Assembly: GCA_031269465.1 (NCBI GenBank)
Contig: JAISZB010000139.1
Coordinates: 1 to 37,202, forward strand
Origin: Clostridiales bacterium
GTDB taxonomy: Bacteria; Bacillota; Clostridia; Lachnospirales; WQUN01
DNA: 37,202 bases
Direction: 5' to 3'
Position numbers and translations under genes: made by a program. Shown piece after piece: positions 26,727-34,812 of this stretch. The stretch's first letter is position 1, and each line of letters begins with the position of its first letter. The notes below the pieces were generated by a model that did no database searches, was not told the DNA's origin, and worked only from the letters and a program-made list of their open reading frames with translations.

Positions 26727-27860
26727 ATGAAAAAAAACACTCGATCCGCTTTGGCGGCGCTTTTAGCAGTCGGACTTATCCTTGGCTCGTCCGCTTGCGG
26801 CGCAACTGGAGCTGCCCAGGCCAACGCGGCCCAAACTGCACAAAGCCCGTCCGCCGAGAGCCAGAACAACATCCTGGATACCGCAGTTGCGTCCTCGCCT
26901 GAAGCTGCGCCTCCCGCTTCGGACGAAAATAAGACAGCGGTCAGAATCGCGCTCGCACAAGACCAGAATGAGCCTGACGGAGTTTTCCGCGCCGCTTCCA
27001 AGCTCGGCTATCTTCAGGAAGAATTGGATAAGGTGAATGCGGAGATCGAATGGCTCGGCTTTGCCGCCGCAGGACCCGCAGTCAATGAAGCTTTGATTGG
27101 CGAAAGCGTGGATTTGGCAGCTTACGGCAACCTTCCGCCCGTCAATTTGGCTGCGAAGGGTTTTGACGTCAAAATTATAGGATTTATCAGCAACAAACTT
27201 GACAATGCTGTCATCGTCGCGCCCGATTCTGATATTCAAACAGTAAAGGATTTGGAAGGCAAGAAAGTCGTCGTTGGCAGAGGCACAATCTCGGATGAAT
27301 ATTGGGGAGATTTGGTCGGCGCGTATGGCATAGATGAAAGCACGGTTGAAGTCGTCAATGATCCTGCAAACGGCGTTAACATTTTCGCCGCCGGTCAGGC
27401 TGACGCGATCGCCACGGCTGACCTTGTCACCTTCATTCTGCAAGCGAGAGGAGTACCTTTTCGCGTGCTTGAAACCACAAGGACGTCCCACCCCGAATTC
27501 GCTACGCAAGGCGTTATCGCGGGACGCGGCGAGTGGCTTAAAGAACACGGCGACATTGCCGTAGCTATCTTGCGAGCCTACGTGCGCGCCTACGATTATG
27601 TTGTCGAGCACCCGGAGGAGGCTCCCGGCCTTTTCGCGACAGACCTCTCGCCGGTTGAGCTTATAGAGGCGCTCTTTGCTGCGAATCCCGGATACCTTGA
27701 CTCGCTTGACGGCGAAATAACCGAGGCGGCGATTGCAAGGCTTCAACGGCTGCCCGATTTCCTTAAGTCGCACGGCTACATCGACGCGACCATCGACGTT
27801 CATACCTTAATCGACGATAGCTACTACAAGCAAGCTGCGGCAGAAGCCAGGGGCAATTAG
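26727..27860 (+). CDS. Substrate-binding lipoprotein, SsuA/TauA-like
   Basis: A 377-residue lipoprotein: signal peptide MKKNTRSALAALLAVG and lipobox GSSAC (Cys24), a disordered Ala/Ser/Pro tether to about residue 70, then an NMT1/SsuA-type domain (VRIALAQDQNEPDG, LIGESVDLAAYGNLPPVNLAAKG, VKDLEGKKVVVGRGTISDEYWGDLV, GQADAIATADL). ATG 26727 follows GGAG by about 10 bases; a longer frame from 26667 lies within the ATPase gene. It completes the importer and ends the first operon. Aliphatic sulfonates, taurine, nitrate and thiamine precursors are all bound by relatives, so the ligand cannot be named. Confidence 0.92.
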   Translation: MKKNTRSALAALLAVGLILGSSACGATGAAQANAAQTAQSPSAESQNNILDTAVASSPEAAPPASDENKTAVRIALAQDQNEPDGVFRAASKLGYLQEELDKVNAEIEWLGFAAAGPAVNEALIGESVDLAAYGNLPPVNLAAKGFDVKIIGFISNKLDNAVIVAPDSDIQTVKDLEGKKVVVGRGTISDEYWGDLVGAYGIDESTVEVVNDPANGVNIFAAGQADAIATADLVTFILQARGVPFRVLETTRTSHPEFATQGVIAGRGEWLKEHGDIAVAILRAYVRAYDYVVEHPEEAPGLFATDLSPVELIEALFAANPGYLDSLDGEITEAAIARLQRLPDFLKSHGYIDATIDVHTLIDDSYYKQAAAEARGN

Positions 27861-27995
27861 AAAGCCCCGGTAAGGACTTGTTCCTAAAGGCCGTTTAGCA
27901 AAATTCGGATAACAGGATACATATTCAACTCTACCACCCGGAACCGCCTTTTCGCCGCGATTGAGCGCCTTGCCCGGTCGGGAGGGCCTGGCAGC

Positions 27996-28051
27996 TATAC
28001 TGCTTTTCATATAAACCCCTACGAAGCTTTGCTTCACCGCTAAGGATGAAA
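27996..28051 (+). repeat. Second dispersed repeat type, copy 1
   Basis: TATACTGCTTTTCATATAAA, followed by a GAAGC-loop-GCTTC hairpin and CTAAGGATGAAA, recurs almost unchanged at 37080-37135. The first 20 bases equal the terminus of the MITE-like family, so the two families are related. Confidence 0.8.
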
Positions 28052-28098
28052 ATATTAAGCCATTTGTGTATTTGAGGCATGGACAATTGTCCATAAAA

Positions 28099-28212
28099 TG
28101 TATTTTCGTACTAAACTGCCTTTTTTTGTTGATTATACAGCGCGTGCGAAATGCCGATATCAATCGCGCCACTCAAGCTCCAAAAAAGGAACATTTGATG
28201 AAAAGCGGTATA
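28099..28212. repeat. MITE-like repeat, copy 6
   Basis: AAACTGCCTTTTTTTGTTGA (28113-28132), the GCGAAATGCCGATATC core and CAAGCTCCAAAAAAGGAAC with GATGAAAAGCGGTATA on the right match the metK copy closely. A 12-bp palindrome GGACAATTGTCC precedes it at 28081. Confidence 0.8.
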
Positions 28213-28529
28213 TTTCAAGTCTACGCAGTTTCGGGCATCCCGAGATTGCTGGAGCATTCCGTTACCTAGGCAGGGCAGACTTTGAGGAACTTGTTCATTC
28301 CGGCGGTTATGCTGATTGATTAGCATATGCAAATCAATGTATAGGCCAGCCATTTCTTGCCCTCGAAACGCATCTCGCTCAGCGTTTCGATAGCAGCGCC
28401 TGATAAGAGCCCTCAAGAAACGGCTTCACATACGCGCTGTTTGAGCGCCCAGCAATCAAGTAGCTTTGTTTGCTCAGTATAACACTTGTTTCCGCGCTAA
28501 TATGGCATATACCTTTCGAGTGGAAGGCG

Positions 28530-28660
28530 CGCGGCTCCGGGCGGCGGAGGGCTTAGACGGCCGAAGCCGCAATCCCCCTAATGGGTATGAACGACATTAG
28601 GTGGGCAAAGACTCTTCGAAAGATTTCCTTCTGCATCCTAAGGCAGCGACACCTGATTGA
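28530..28660 (+). other. Hairpin-rich leader before the second gene group
   Basis: Several compact hairpins follow each other: CTCCG-GGCGG-CGGAG, then CCTAATG (28576-28582) with CATTAGG, CTGC-ATCCTAAG-GCAG, and a GACACCT/TGAGGCGTC stem. They lie 30-160 bases before the flavin-type gene. They could be a structured leader RNA; I recognise no known riboswitch. The rest of 27861-28530 holds only repeats. Confidence 0.35.
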
Positions 28661-28692
28661 GGCGTCTTAAAAACAAAGGGAGAGTAATCAAA

Positions 28693-29088
28693 ATGCAAGC
28701 AATAGCTGAGTTCTTGAGCAACTTCAAGCCGTTTTATATCGCCACAATTGACGGCGACCAACCGCGCGTCCGTCCTTTCGGCGCAAGCGCTGTGGTTGAC
28801 GGCAAGCTTTACATCGTCACTAACAGCCAAAAATCTGTAGCGGCACAGTTGAAAGCAAACCCGAAAATTGAAATCAGCACGACAGCCGCCGACGGCCGCT
28901 GGCTGAGACTGACCGCCGAGGCGGTCTTAGACAAGAACCCTGCTTCTGAGCAGAGCGTTCTAGAAAAGCTTCCTCAGCTCAAAAACCTGTATAAAGACAG
29001 CCTTGTCAATTTCGAGGCTTATTATCTTAAAAACGCGGCCGGTCTCATTGTATCGCGCGACGGAACCAGTGAATCCCACACATTTTAA
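28693..29088 (+). CDS. Pyridoxamine 5'-phosphate oxidase-like (flavin-binding split-barrel) protein
   Basis: A 131-residue protein of the PNPOx-like split-barrel family, which usually binds FMN or F420 as a dimer. Motifs: FKPFYIATIDGDQPRVRPFGASAVVDGKLYIVTNSQKSVAAQLKANPKIEIS and the following strand GRWLRLTAEAVLD. It is short, like reductase or nitroimidazole-resistance (NimA-like) members, not true PdxH. ATG 28693 follows GGGAGAG; a frame from 28657 has no site. It heads a group with a MATE exporter and two radical SAM genes, so a flavin-dependent redox step in the same pathway is possible. Confidence 0.8.
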   Translation: MQAIAEFLSNFKPFYIATIDGDQPRVRPFGASAVVDGKLYIVTNSQKSVAAQLKANPKIEISTTAADGRWLRLTAEAVLDKNPASEQSVLEKLPQLKNLYKDSLVNFEAYYLKNAAGLIVSRDGTSESHTF

Positions 29089-29130
29089 GGGTTTTGGATC
29101 GGAAAACAAAAACGGGGGGAGTGGGGCGAT

Positions 29131-30519
29131 ATGCAACTTGACATGACGCGCGGGCGTATATTGCCGACTCTTCTTCGGTTTATAGCGCCGCTGATTATAG
29201 GCAACTTATTTCAGCAGGTCTATAATCTTACGGACATGTACATCGCGGGGCGTTTTATCGGCGCGAACGCGGTTGCGGCTGTGGGTTCGGTGGGTGCGCT
29301 GATGTTCCTGCTTCTCGGGTTTATGATGGGGCTTACCTCGGGGTGCACGGTGCTTACGGCGCAGCGTTTCGGCGCTGGGGATGCGGAGGGCGTTAAGAAA
29401 AGCGTGGCAGGGACGGCGATTATAAGCGTTGCCATGGCAATCGCCGGCACTCTGGCGGGGCTGATTCTGCTTGACGGCGCGCTTAAGCTGATGAATATGT
29501 CGGCTGACATCTATGACGACGGAAAAGCCTACATACAAATCATTTACCTCGGCCTTGCGGGGAATATGCTTTACAACTCCGTATCCAGCCTGCTTCGGGC
29601 CGCAGGCGACTCCAAGGCTTCACTTTATTTCCTGCTTTTGTCTGCGGGGCTGAATGTCGTTTTGGATATTTTACTGATTGCGGTAATTCCGATGGGCGTA
29701 AAAGGAGCGGCAATCGCGACGATAATCTCGCAGACCGTCTCAGGCGCGGCAAGCCTTATCTACATGGTGAAAAAAGTTCCCGCTCTGCGCGTCAGCCGAG
29801 CTGAATTCAAAATTGATTGGGGCGTCATAATGGCGCAGCTCAAAATGGGGCTGCCGATGGCTCTGCAATTCACGATCACAGCGATGGGGATTGTCGCGAT
29901 ACAGTCTGCGCTCAACACATTTGGCACCGACCCTGTCGCCGGCTACGCGGTTGCCGTGAAGGTCGATCAATTTGTTCAGCAGCCGATTTTCGCGCTGAGC
30001 ATGGCTATGACGACATTCGCCGCGCAAAACAAAGGACGGGAGCTTTACGGCCGCATCAAGAAAGGAACGCTTCTTATGATTGGCCTGGCGATCCTGTACT
30101 GCTCCTTTTCAGCGGCTTTGAGCCGAACGATAATGCGGAGCGCGGTCAGGTTCATCATCTCAGGGGAAAGCGCGCAACGCATCGAAGCAATCGCCTCCTA
30201 CGCCCAGATTTACGCCAACAACACGCTGACATTTATTGTCGCTCTGGCGTTGTTAATGCTTGCGCGGAATGTGCTTCAAGGCTGCGGCTACTCGTTCTTT
30301 CCGATGATTGGAGCAGTGCTGGAGCTTGGGGCGAGGTTTTACTTTTCGGCTAGGGCGGCGGTTCAAGGCGATTTTGGAGGAGTCTGTTTCGCTCAACCCA
30401 TCACTTGGAGTATTGTCGGGGCAATTCTTTGGGCTGTGTTTATAATTATCTATTGCCGTAAAATGAAAGGAAAGGAATTTGCCAGCATTAAACGGGAGGA
30501 AGGATTATGTCAATATTAA
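29131..30519 (+). CDS. MATE-family multidrug/metabolite exporter
   Basis: A 462-residue membrane protein with about twelve segments. The N-terminus GRILPTLLRFIAPLIIGNLFQQVYNLTDMYIAGRFIG and FGAGDAEGVKKSV in the first half are diagnostic, with repeats of the pattern in the second half (KMGLPMALQFTITAMG). It uses an ion gradient to expel organic molecules. GGGGGGAG precedes ATG 29131. Its end overlaps the next radical SAM gene by 13 bases, so it belongs to that operon and may export the product or a toxic intermediate. Confidence 0.93.
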   Translation: MQLDMTRGRILPTLLRFIAPLIIGNLFQQVYNLTDMYIAGRFIGANAVAAVGSVGALMFLLLGFMMGLTSGCTVLTAQRFGAGDAEGVKKSVAGTAIISVAMAIAGTLAGLILLDGALKLMNMSADIYDDGKAYIQIIYLGLAGNMLYNSVSSLLRAAGDSKASLYFLLLSAGLNVVLDILLIAVIPMGVKGAAIATIISQTVSGAASLIYMVKKVPALRVSRAEFKIDWGVIMAQLKMGLPMALQFTITAMGIVAIQSALNTFGTDPVAGYAVAVKVDQFVQQPIFALSMAMTTFAAQNKGRELYGRIKKGTLLMIGLAILYCSFSAALSRTIMRSAVRFIISGESAQRIEAIASYAQIYANNTLTFIVALALLMLARNVLQGCGYSFFPMIGAVLELGARFYFSARAAVQGDFGGVCFAQPITWSIVGAILWAVFIIIYCRKMKGKEFASIKREEGLCQY

Positions 30520-31706
30520 AGGAACAGCTCTTAGACGAATTAAAGCTGTCCCTCGCTCTGCGGCTTGACGGCGTTTATTTCAAACCCGAAATCATCGCCG
30601 ATTTGTTTGAGCGAATCCCAAACAACAACATAATTAAAACAAAAATCACTCCAGAATTAGTCGAACGGCTCAATTACCTTGTCCCGATAAGCTTCGCCTT
30701 TCCGCTAGGCACACGTGCGGCGACATTCGGAAGCTACGATTCTCTTTACAGCATTGAGAAAGACGGCGATGAATACTATGTCTCCAGACGGGGCGAACTT
30801 CTTAAGCAGTTGACCTTTGTTGACGATTCACCGGCCTTCTACGGCAAAACAACCTCCGACGGAACACCTATGCGCGAGGTGGCTACAGATTCGGCTTACG
30901 GCAATAAGCATAAGAGCATCATCTTTTGCTACAGCGAAGAATGTTCAGCGAAAGACAACGGAGAAACCTGCCTATTTTGCAGCTATAACCGCAAGAGAGT
31001 GAAAGAGTTTGAATTGGAATCGCCGCCTTTTCGCAGCGTCAAGCAAATCGGCGAGACAGCCGCAGCCGCTTATAGCGAAGGTTATTCCCACCTGACGATT
31101 ACGGGCGGCTTCATTCCCGAACGCCGCGAGGTTGACTACTATCTTGACGTCGCCGAAAGCCTCCAGCAGCATCTCGGCGTGAAAGATTTCAACGGCACGG
31201 CTTGCATCGGCGCGCCTCTTGATTTTTCGGTTATCGACAGGTACAAAGAAGCCGGCTTTCGCACGGTCGCGTTTAATACCGAGGTCTGGGGCAAGGAATG
31301 GTTTGATGTTATTTGCCCTGCCAAAGTGTCTGCATGCGGCGGATATGACAATTGGATTCGCGCGATTGAACACGCCGTTCGAGTTTTCGGCGAGGGAAAG
31401 GTTCGCTCAAACTTTGTCGTAGGCTTGCAGCCGAAGGAACGGTTGCTGGAGGGAATAGAATATCTCGCGTCAATCGGCGTCGTCACGTTGCCGTCGCCCT
31501 GGTATCCCTCCTACGGGTCTCCGCTGGAAAGCCACCGCACGCCGACCCTGGAGTGGCATTGGGACATACAGCTTAAAACATATAACATTTTGCGAAAATA
31601 CAGGCGCACCTTCGATGAAATTTTCGACGGAGCCCCGACGCGCTTGTATACCCATGAATTGTTTGAAATAGAAGATGAAACTTTGCCGTGCTTTGAGGGT
31701 AAATAG
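30507..31706 (+). CDS. Radical SAM protein with C-x8-C-x2-C motif (paralogue 2)
   Basis: A 399-residue paralogue of the protein at 23924. Cluster cysteines are Cys146, Cys155 and Cys158 (ECSAKDNGETCLFC). The shared blocks SHLTITGGFIPERREVDYYLD, GTACIGAPLDFSVIDRYKEAG, FNTEVWGKEWFDVICPAKV and NFVVGLQPKERLLEGIEYL are intact, as is the C-terminal PSYGSPLESHRTPTLEWHWD. GGGAGGAAGG precedes ATG 30507, inside the end of the MATE gene. It is clearly closer to paralogue 3 than to paralogue 1. Function unknown. Confidence 0.85.
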   Translation: MSILKEQLLDELKLSLALRLDGVYFKPEIIADLFERIPNNNIIKTKITPELVERLNYLVPISFAFPLGTRAATFGSYDSLYSIEKDGDEYYVSRRGELLKQLTFVDDSPAFYGKTTSDGTPMREVATDSAYGNKHKSIIFCYSEECSAKDNGETCLFCSYNRKRVKEFELESPPFRSVKQIGETAAAAYSEGYSHLTITGGFIPERREVDYYLDVAESLQQHLGVKDFNGTACIGAPLDFSVIDRYKEAGFRTVAFNTEVWGKEWFDVICPAKVSACGGYDNWIRAIEHAVRVFGEGKVRSNFVVGLQPKERLLEGIEYLASIGVVTLPSPWYPSYGSPLESHRTPTLEWHWDIQLKTYNILRKYRRTFDEIFDGAPTRLYTHELFEIEDETLPCFEGK

Positions 31707-31725
31707 CATGAAAGGAGCAGCAGGA

Positions 31726-32937
31726 ATGCCCGATTTAACAGAAAAGAAAGAAAGGCTGTATGAGGAATTAAAGCTCAAACTCGCGCTGGGGCTTGACGGA
31801 GTTTATTTTGCCCCTGAGATCATTGATGAATTGTTCGAGCTTCTGCCGAACAATAATGTAGTGCAGACAAAGATAACAAGGGATGTAGTCGAACGCTTGA
31901 ATTACAACGTTCCGCTTTATTTTGCCTTGCCCTTTGGCACACGCGTATTTACGCGCGGCAACCGCGACTCTCTTTACTCAATCGAAAAGGAAGGGGATGT
32001 CTATTACGCCGCGAGACGGGGCGTTAAGCTTGCTCAGATCTCATTCGTTGACGACTCGCCTGCGTTTTACGGAAAGACGGCCTCGGGCGGAACGCCTATG
32101 CGCGAGATCGCCATGCAATCCTCGTGGGGCAGTCCGCATAAGAGCTTTACTATCTGCTACAGCGAGGAGTGCTCCGCAAAGGAAAAAGGAGATACTTGCC
32201 TTTTTTGCAGCTTCAATCGCCCGCGAAGAAAGGAATTCGAGCTGGAAGCTCCGCCGTTTAAGAGTCCGAAGCAAATCGGCGAAACCGCTGCCGCCGCTTA
32301 TGCGGAAGGATTCTCTCACCTGACAATAACAGGCGGCTTTATCCCTGAACGACGCGAGGTTGACTATTATCTTGACGTCGCCGAAAGCCTGCAGCAGTAC
32401 ATTGGCGTGACGGATTTCAACGGCACCGCCTGCATAGGCGCTCCGCTTGATTTGTCCATTATCGACAAGTACAAGGAAGCGGGTTTCCGCACAATCGGTC
32501 TGAATACCGAGGTTTGGGGCAAGGAATGGTTTGATGTGATTTGCCCGGCTAAGGTGGCGGTCTGCGGCGGATATGACAACTGGATAAAAACAACGGAATA
32601 CGCCGTGCAGGTTTTTGGCAAGGGGAAAGTCCGCGCCAATTTCGTCGTCGGCTTGCAGCCAAAGGAAAGGCTGTTAGAGGGCATTGAATATCTCGCTTCC
32701 ATCGGCGTCGTGACTATGCCGTCTCCGTGGGTTCCGTCCTACGGATCGCCGCTTGAGGATCATCGGACGCCCACAGTTGACTGGCACTGGGATATTCAGT
32801 TAAAGATATATAATATTCTGCGCAAATACGGGCGCACGTTTAATGAAATCTTTGATGCCTCACCCGCGCGTTTCCTAACCCATGACTTTTATGAGATTGA
32901 CGACGGCACTCTGCCTGTTTTTAAGACGGCAAGTTGA
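31726..32937 (+). CDS. Radical SAM protein with C-x8-C-x2-C motif (paralogue 3)
   Basis: A 403-residue paralogue with cluster cysteines Cys149, Cys158 and Cys161 (ECSAKEKGDTCLFC) and the same downstream blocks as paralogue 2, differing mainly at scattered positions. ATG 31726 follows AGGAG by 8 bases and aligns with the N-termini of the other two (MPDL/MSIL start, then KLKLALGLDGVYFAPEI). Upstream ATGs at 31675 and 31708 extend into paralogue 2. It lies 19 bp after paralogue 2, which indicates a tandem duplication, and is the last gene of the group. No terminator is evident. Confidence 0.85.
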   Translation: MPDLTEKKERLYEELKLKLALGLDGVYFAPEIIDELFELLPNNNVVQTKITRDVVERLNYNVPLYFALPFGTRVFTRGNRDSLYSIEKEGDVYYAARRGVKLAQISFVDDSPAFYGKTASGGTPMREIAMQSSWGSPHKSFTICYSEECSAKEKGDTCLFCSFNRPRRKEFELEAPPFKSPKQIGETAAAAYAEGFSHLTITGGFIPERREVDYYLDVAESLQQYIGVTDFNGTACIGAPLDLSIIDKYKEAGFRTIGLNTEVWGKEWFDVICPAKVAVCGGYDNWIKTTEYAVQVFGKGKVRANFVVGLQPKERLLEGIEYLASIGVVTMPSPWVPSYGSPLEDHRTPTVDWHWDIQLKIYNILRKYGRTFNEIFDASPARFLTHDFYEIDDGTLPVFKTAS

Positions 32938-33118
32938 ATACGGCTTTTTTAAGTCCACTATCTTTTCTTTCGGATTCTTTGAACTCATAGCTTGAGCGAC
33001 GCTGTCCTTATGGATATGGAGGCAAGACAGACCATGCTGAGGATTGCTTATTTTGCCGTTCGGACTTGCGTTGAAGAGGAGAATTATTCTCGGCACGAAA
33101 TAAGTGAAGTTTTGCATA

Positions 33119-33251
33119 TATACCGCTTTTCATCAAATATTCTTTTTTTGAGCTTGATTATCCCTTGAGGATACGAAATGCCGAATCTGCATTTCGCACT
33201 AACTGTATAAACAAGTTCCAAAAAAGGTAATTTTATATGAAAAGCAGTATA
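33119..33251. repeat. MITE-like repeat, copy 7, most complete
   Basis: Both termini are intact: TATACCGCTTTTCATCAAAT on the left and TTATATGAAAAGCAGTATA on the right are imperfect complements. Arms TTTTTTTGAGCTTGATTAT and ATAAACAAGTTCCAAAAAA lie inside them, and a GAAATGCCGAATCTGCATTTC core in the centre. This copy defines the family: about 133 bp, terminal inverted repeats ending in TATAC/GTATA, no coding capacity. Confidence 0.85.
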
Positions 33252-33610
33252 CATTGCAATTATGAGAAGAATAAACAGCAAAAACTCAGTAAAAACAACT
33301 GTTCCTGATAAAACTATAATCATATAGATGATTCTTTGCGCTGTCGAACCTATCCCTCATATTGATGCTGTACATGAAAAGAGCACCGGTGGATGGCAAT
33401 CATTAATAAATATAAAATAAAGCCTCAAACCGGACTTTCGGCTTGCGGCTTTTCCTTTTTAAGCAAATCATTGAATTTGAAGGCAGATCCGCATTTCCAT
33501 TGGAGAGAAATGCTTGCACCTCTGCCAAGGGCGACCCGCGCAGGCTAGCGCCATCAAATTGGAGAAGCGTCTTGGGGCTGTTCTGCAGGGATTCAGAAAT
33601 CCAGCTCCGT

Positions 33611-33700
33611 TATGCAGCGAGTGAGAAATGCCGATATCGGCATTTCTCACCACTCAATAGATAATCAAGCTCCAAAAAAGGAAAATTAGATGAAAATATA
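33611..33700. repeat. MITE-like repeat, copy 8, with perfect 30-bp palindrome
   Basis: The central palindrome at 33621-33650 is perfect (GTGAGAAATGCCGAT and its complement). The right arm ATAATCAAGCTCCAAAAAAG and the terminus GATGAAAATATA are conserved; the left arm has decayed. Confidence 0.8.
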
Positions 33701-33945
33701 CATAGCACTCCAAAACGCCTTCCAAAAAACCATTGGCAAGCATTTGCCCCTTCCTTCTCTGCGATTGCCGCATCCAAGGCCATTGAGGCCGCCCCTCTCG
33801 CCTTGAGCGCGGCCGTCGTTTCCCCGGCCTTGAACCGGAGCTCTTCCAGATGCCTGGTACTGCTTCTCAGAGAGCCTCTTTGGAATCTGCGCTGCGCAGG
33901 GGACAAACCGCATGCGACAATCGTTCCAGCGCCGCTTCCTTTGCA

Positions 33946-33998
33946 TCGATTTTGGAGCTTGACTGTCTATATAGGCTCTGTAATCAAGCTAAAATCGG
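33946..33998. repeat. MITE-like repeat, shortened copy 9
   Basis: CGATTTTGGAGCTTGACTGT (33947-33966) on the left and GTAATCAAGCTAAAATCGG (33980-33998) on the right are imperfect complements with a short centre. It resembles copy 1 with the core deleted. Confidence 0.65.
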
Positions 33999-34056
33999 AA
34001 TTTCAGCATGCGCCAGTCAGTCCTGCGCATCCACGCGCCTTCTAGATCAATCCTTC

Positions 34057-34812
34057 TCAAGAATCCGCCAGTCTTCTGCTTCCGTTTCCCAAATTGCCGC
34101 TTGTCCCGCTTATCTTCATGCTGATAGTTTTTCCGCAGTGAGGGCAAATCTCTTCCACATGAGATTCATCTTTGCCAGGAAAAACTAAATCGGCTAGAGG
34201 CTGGGCGCATACTTGGAAAACATTCTTGATTCTGGGAATGAAGGTTCTGGTTTTGGGGCTTTTCAACACCAAGCTGTGGCGAGCGACAGATAGGACAGCT
34301 CCTATTAGAATGGCGTCAACTATCAGTGGCATTCCGTACCCATAAGACACAAATGGCAAATTAACGCTGACAATCGGCACCATATTGAAGTTGACAAAGA
34401 CGCTCAAGATAATCCGGATTGCCAAGATGTTGCAGCAGGTCAAGGCTAGGAAAAACCCGTATAAATCCCGAGACTTGAATGCAGCTTTGTAAAGCAGGAA
34501 AATGAGGAGCGCTGAAGTCAAGACTATTGACGCCCCAAATATAATCCCCTGCTTTGCTATTGCGCTGACCAGAACGAAATCGTTCATTGCATTTGGAAGG
34601 TGTTCAATAGATTGCATTCCGGTTCCAAACAGACGGGATGAGGCTAGAAGCCTTCTGGCCATCTGGCTTTGGTATGTATTCCCGTCGAGAAACCCCTCAA
34701 TTCTTGCAACCATGGAGGGCTTTTGTAATATATTAAAAGATAGCCAGGCGAAAGCCACAAGAAGTATAACGCCACAAAGCTTAATAACCTGCTGCCAATA
34801 CAGAAGCGCCAA
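34057..34812 (-). pseudogene. FtsW/RodA/SpoVE-like membrane protein, C-terminal part (frameshifted)
   Basis: Carries the C-terminal membrane half of an FtsW/RodA-type protein: MARRLLASSRLFGTGMQSIEH, DFVLVSAIAKQGIIFGASIV and VSVNLPFVSYGYGMPLIVDAILIGAVLS, the last being the family's conserved SYGG-like loop (here SYGYG). It ends in a CPHCGK motif. The frame lacks its own good start: translation would begin at TTG 34812, inside the other half. Deleting one 7-base copy at 34804-34817 joins it to the upstream frame as MMLALLYWQQVIKLCGVI, so the two frames were one gene of about 470 residues. Whether an active product is made now is unclear. Confidence 0.75.

Larger units (their letters stand above)
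32938..34056. other. Repeat-rich gap with no supported gene
   Basis: Three MITE-like copies (33119, 33611, 33946) occupy much of it. Minus-strand frames at 33686-33946 read partly like protein (LEELRFKAGETTAALKAR), but they have no start site and run through a repeat; at most they are a remnant. Confidence 0.55.

Noticed and set aside
26763..27803. 346-codon open frame antisense to the SsuA-like gene
   Set aside because: It lies entirely opposite a well-supported lipoprotein gene, has no ribosome site or recognisable motif, and is a GC-bias shadow.
28098..28416. Short frames containing [17 protein letters not shown] and its antisense
   Set aside because: They are translations of the MITE-like repeat, not genes.
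33686..33946. Minus-strand 86-98-codon frames in the repeat-rich gap
   Set aside because: Part of the sequence looks protein-like, but there is no start signal, the frame enters a repeat and no family is recognised.
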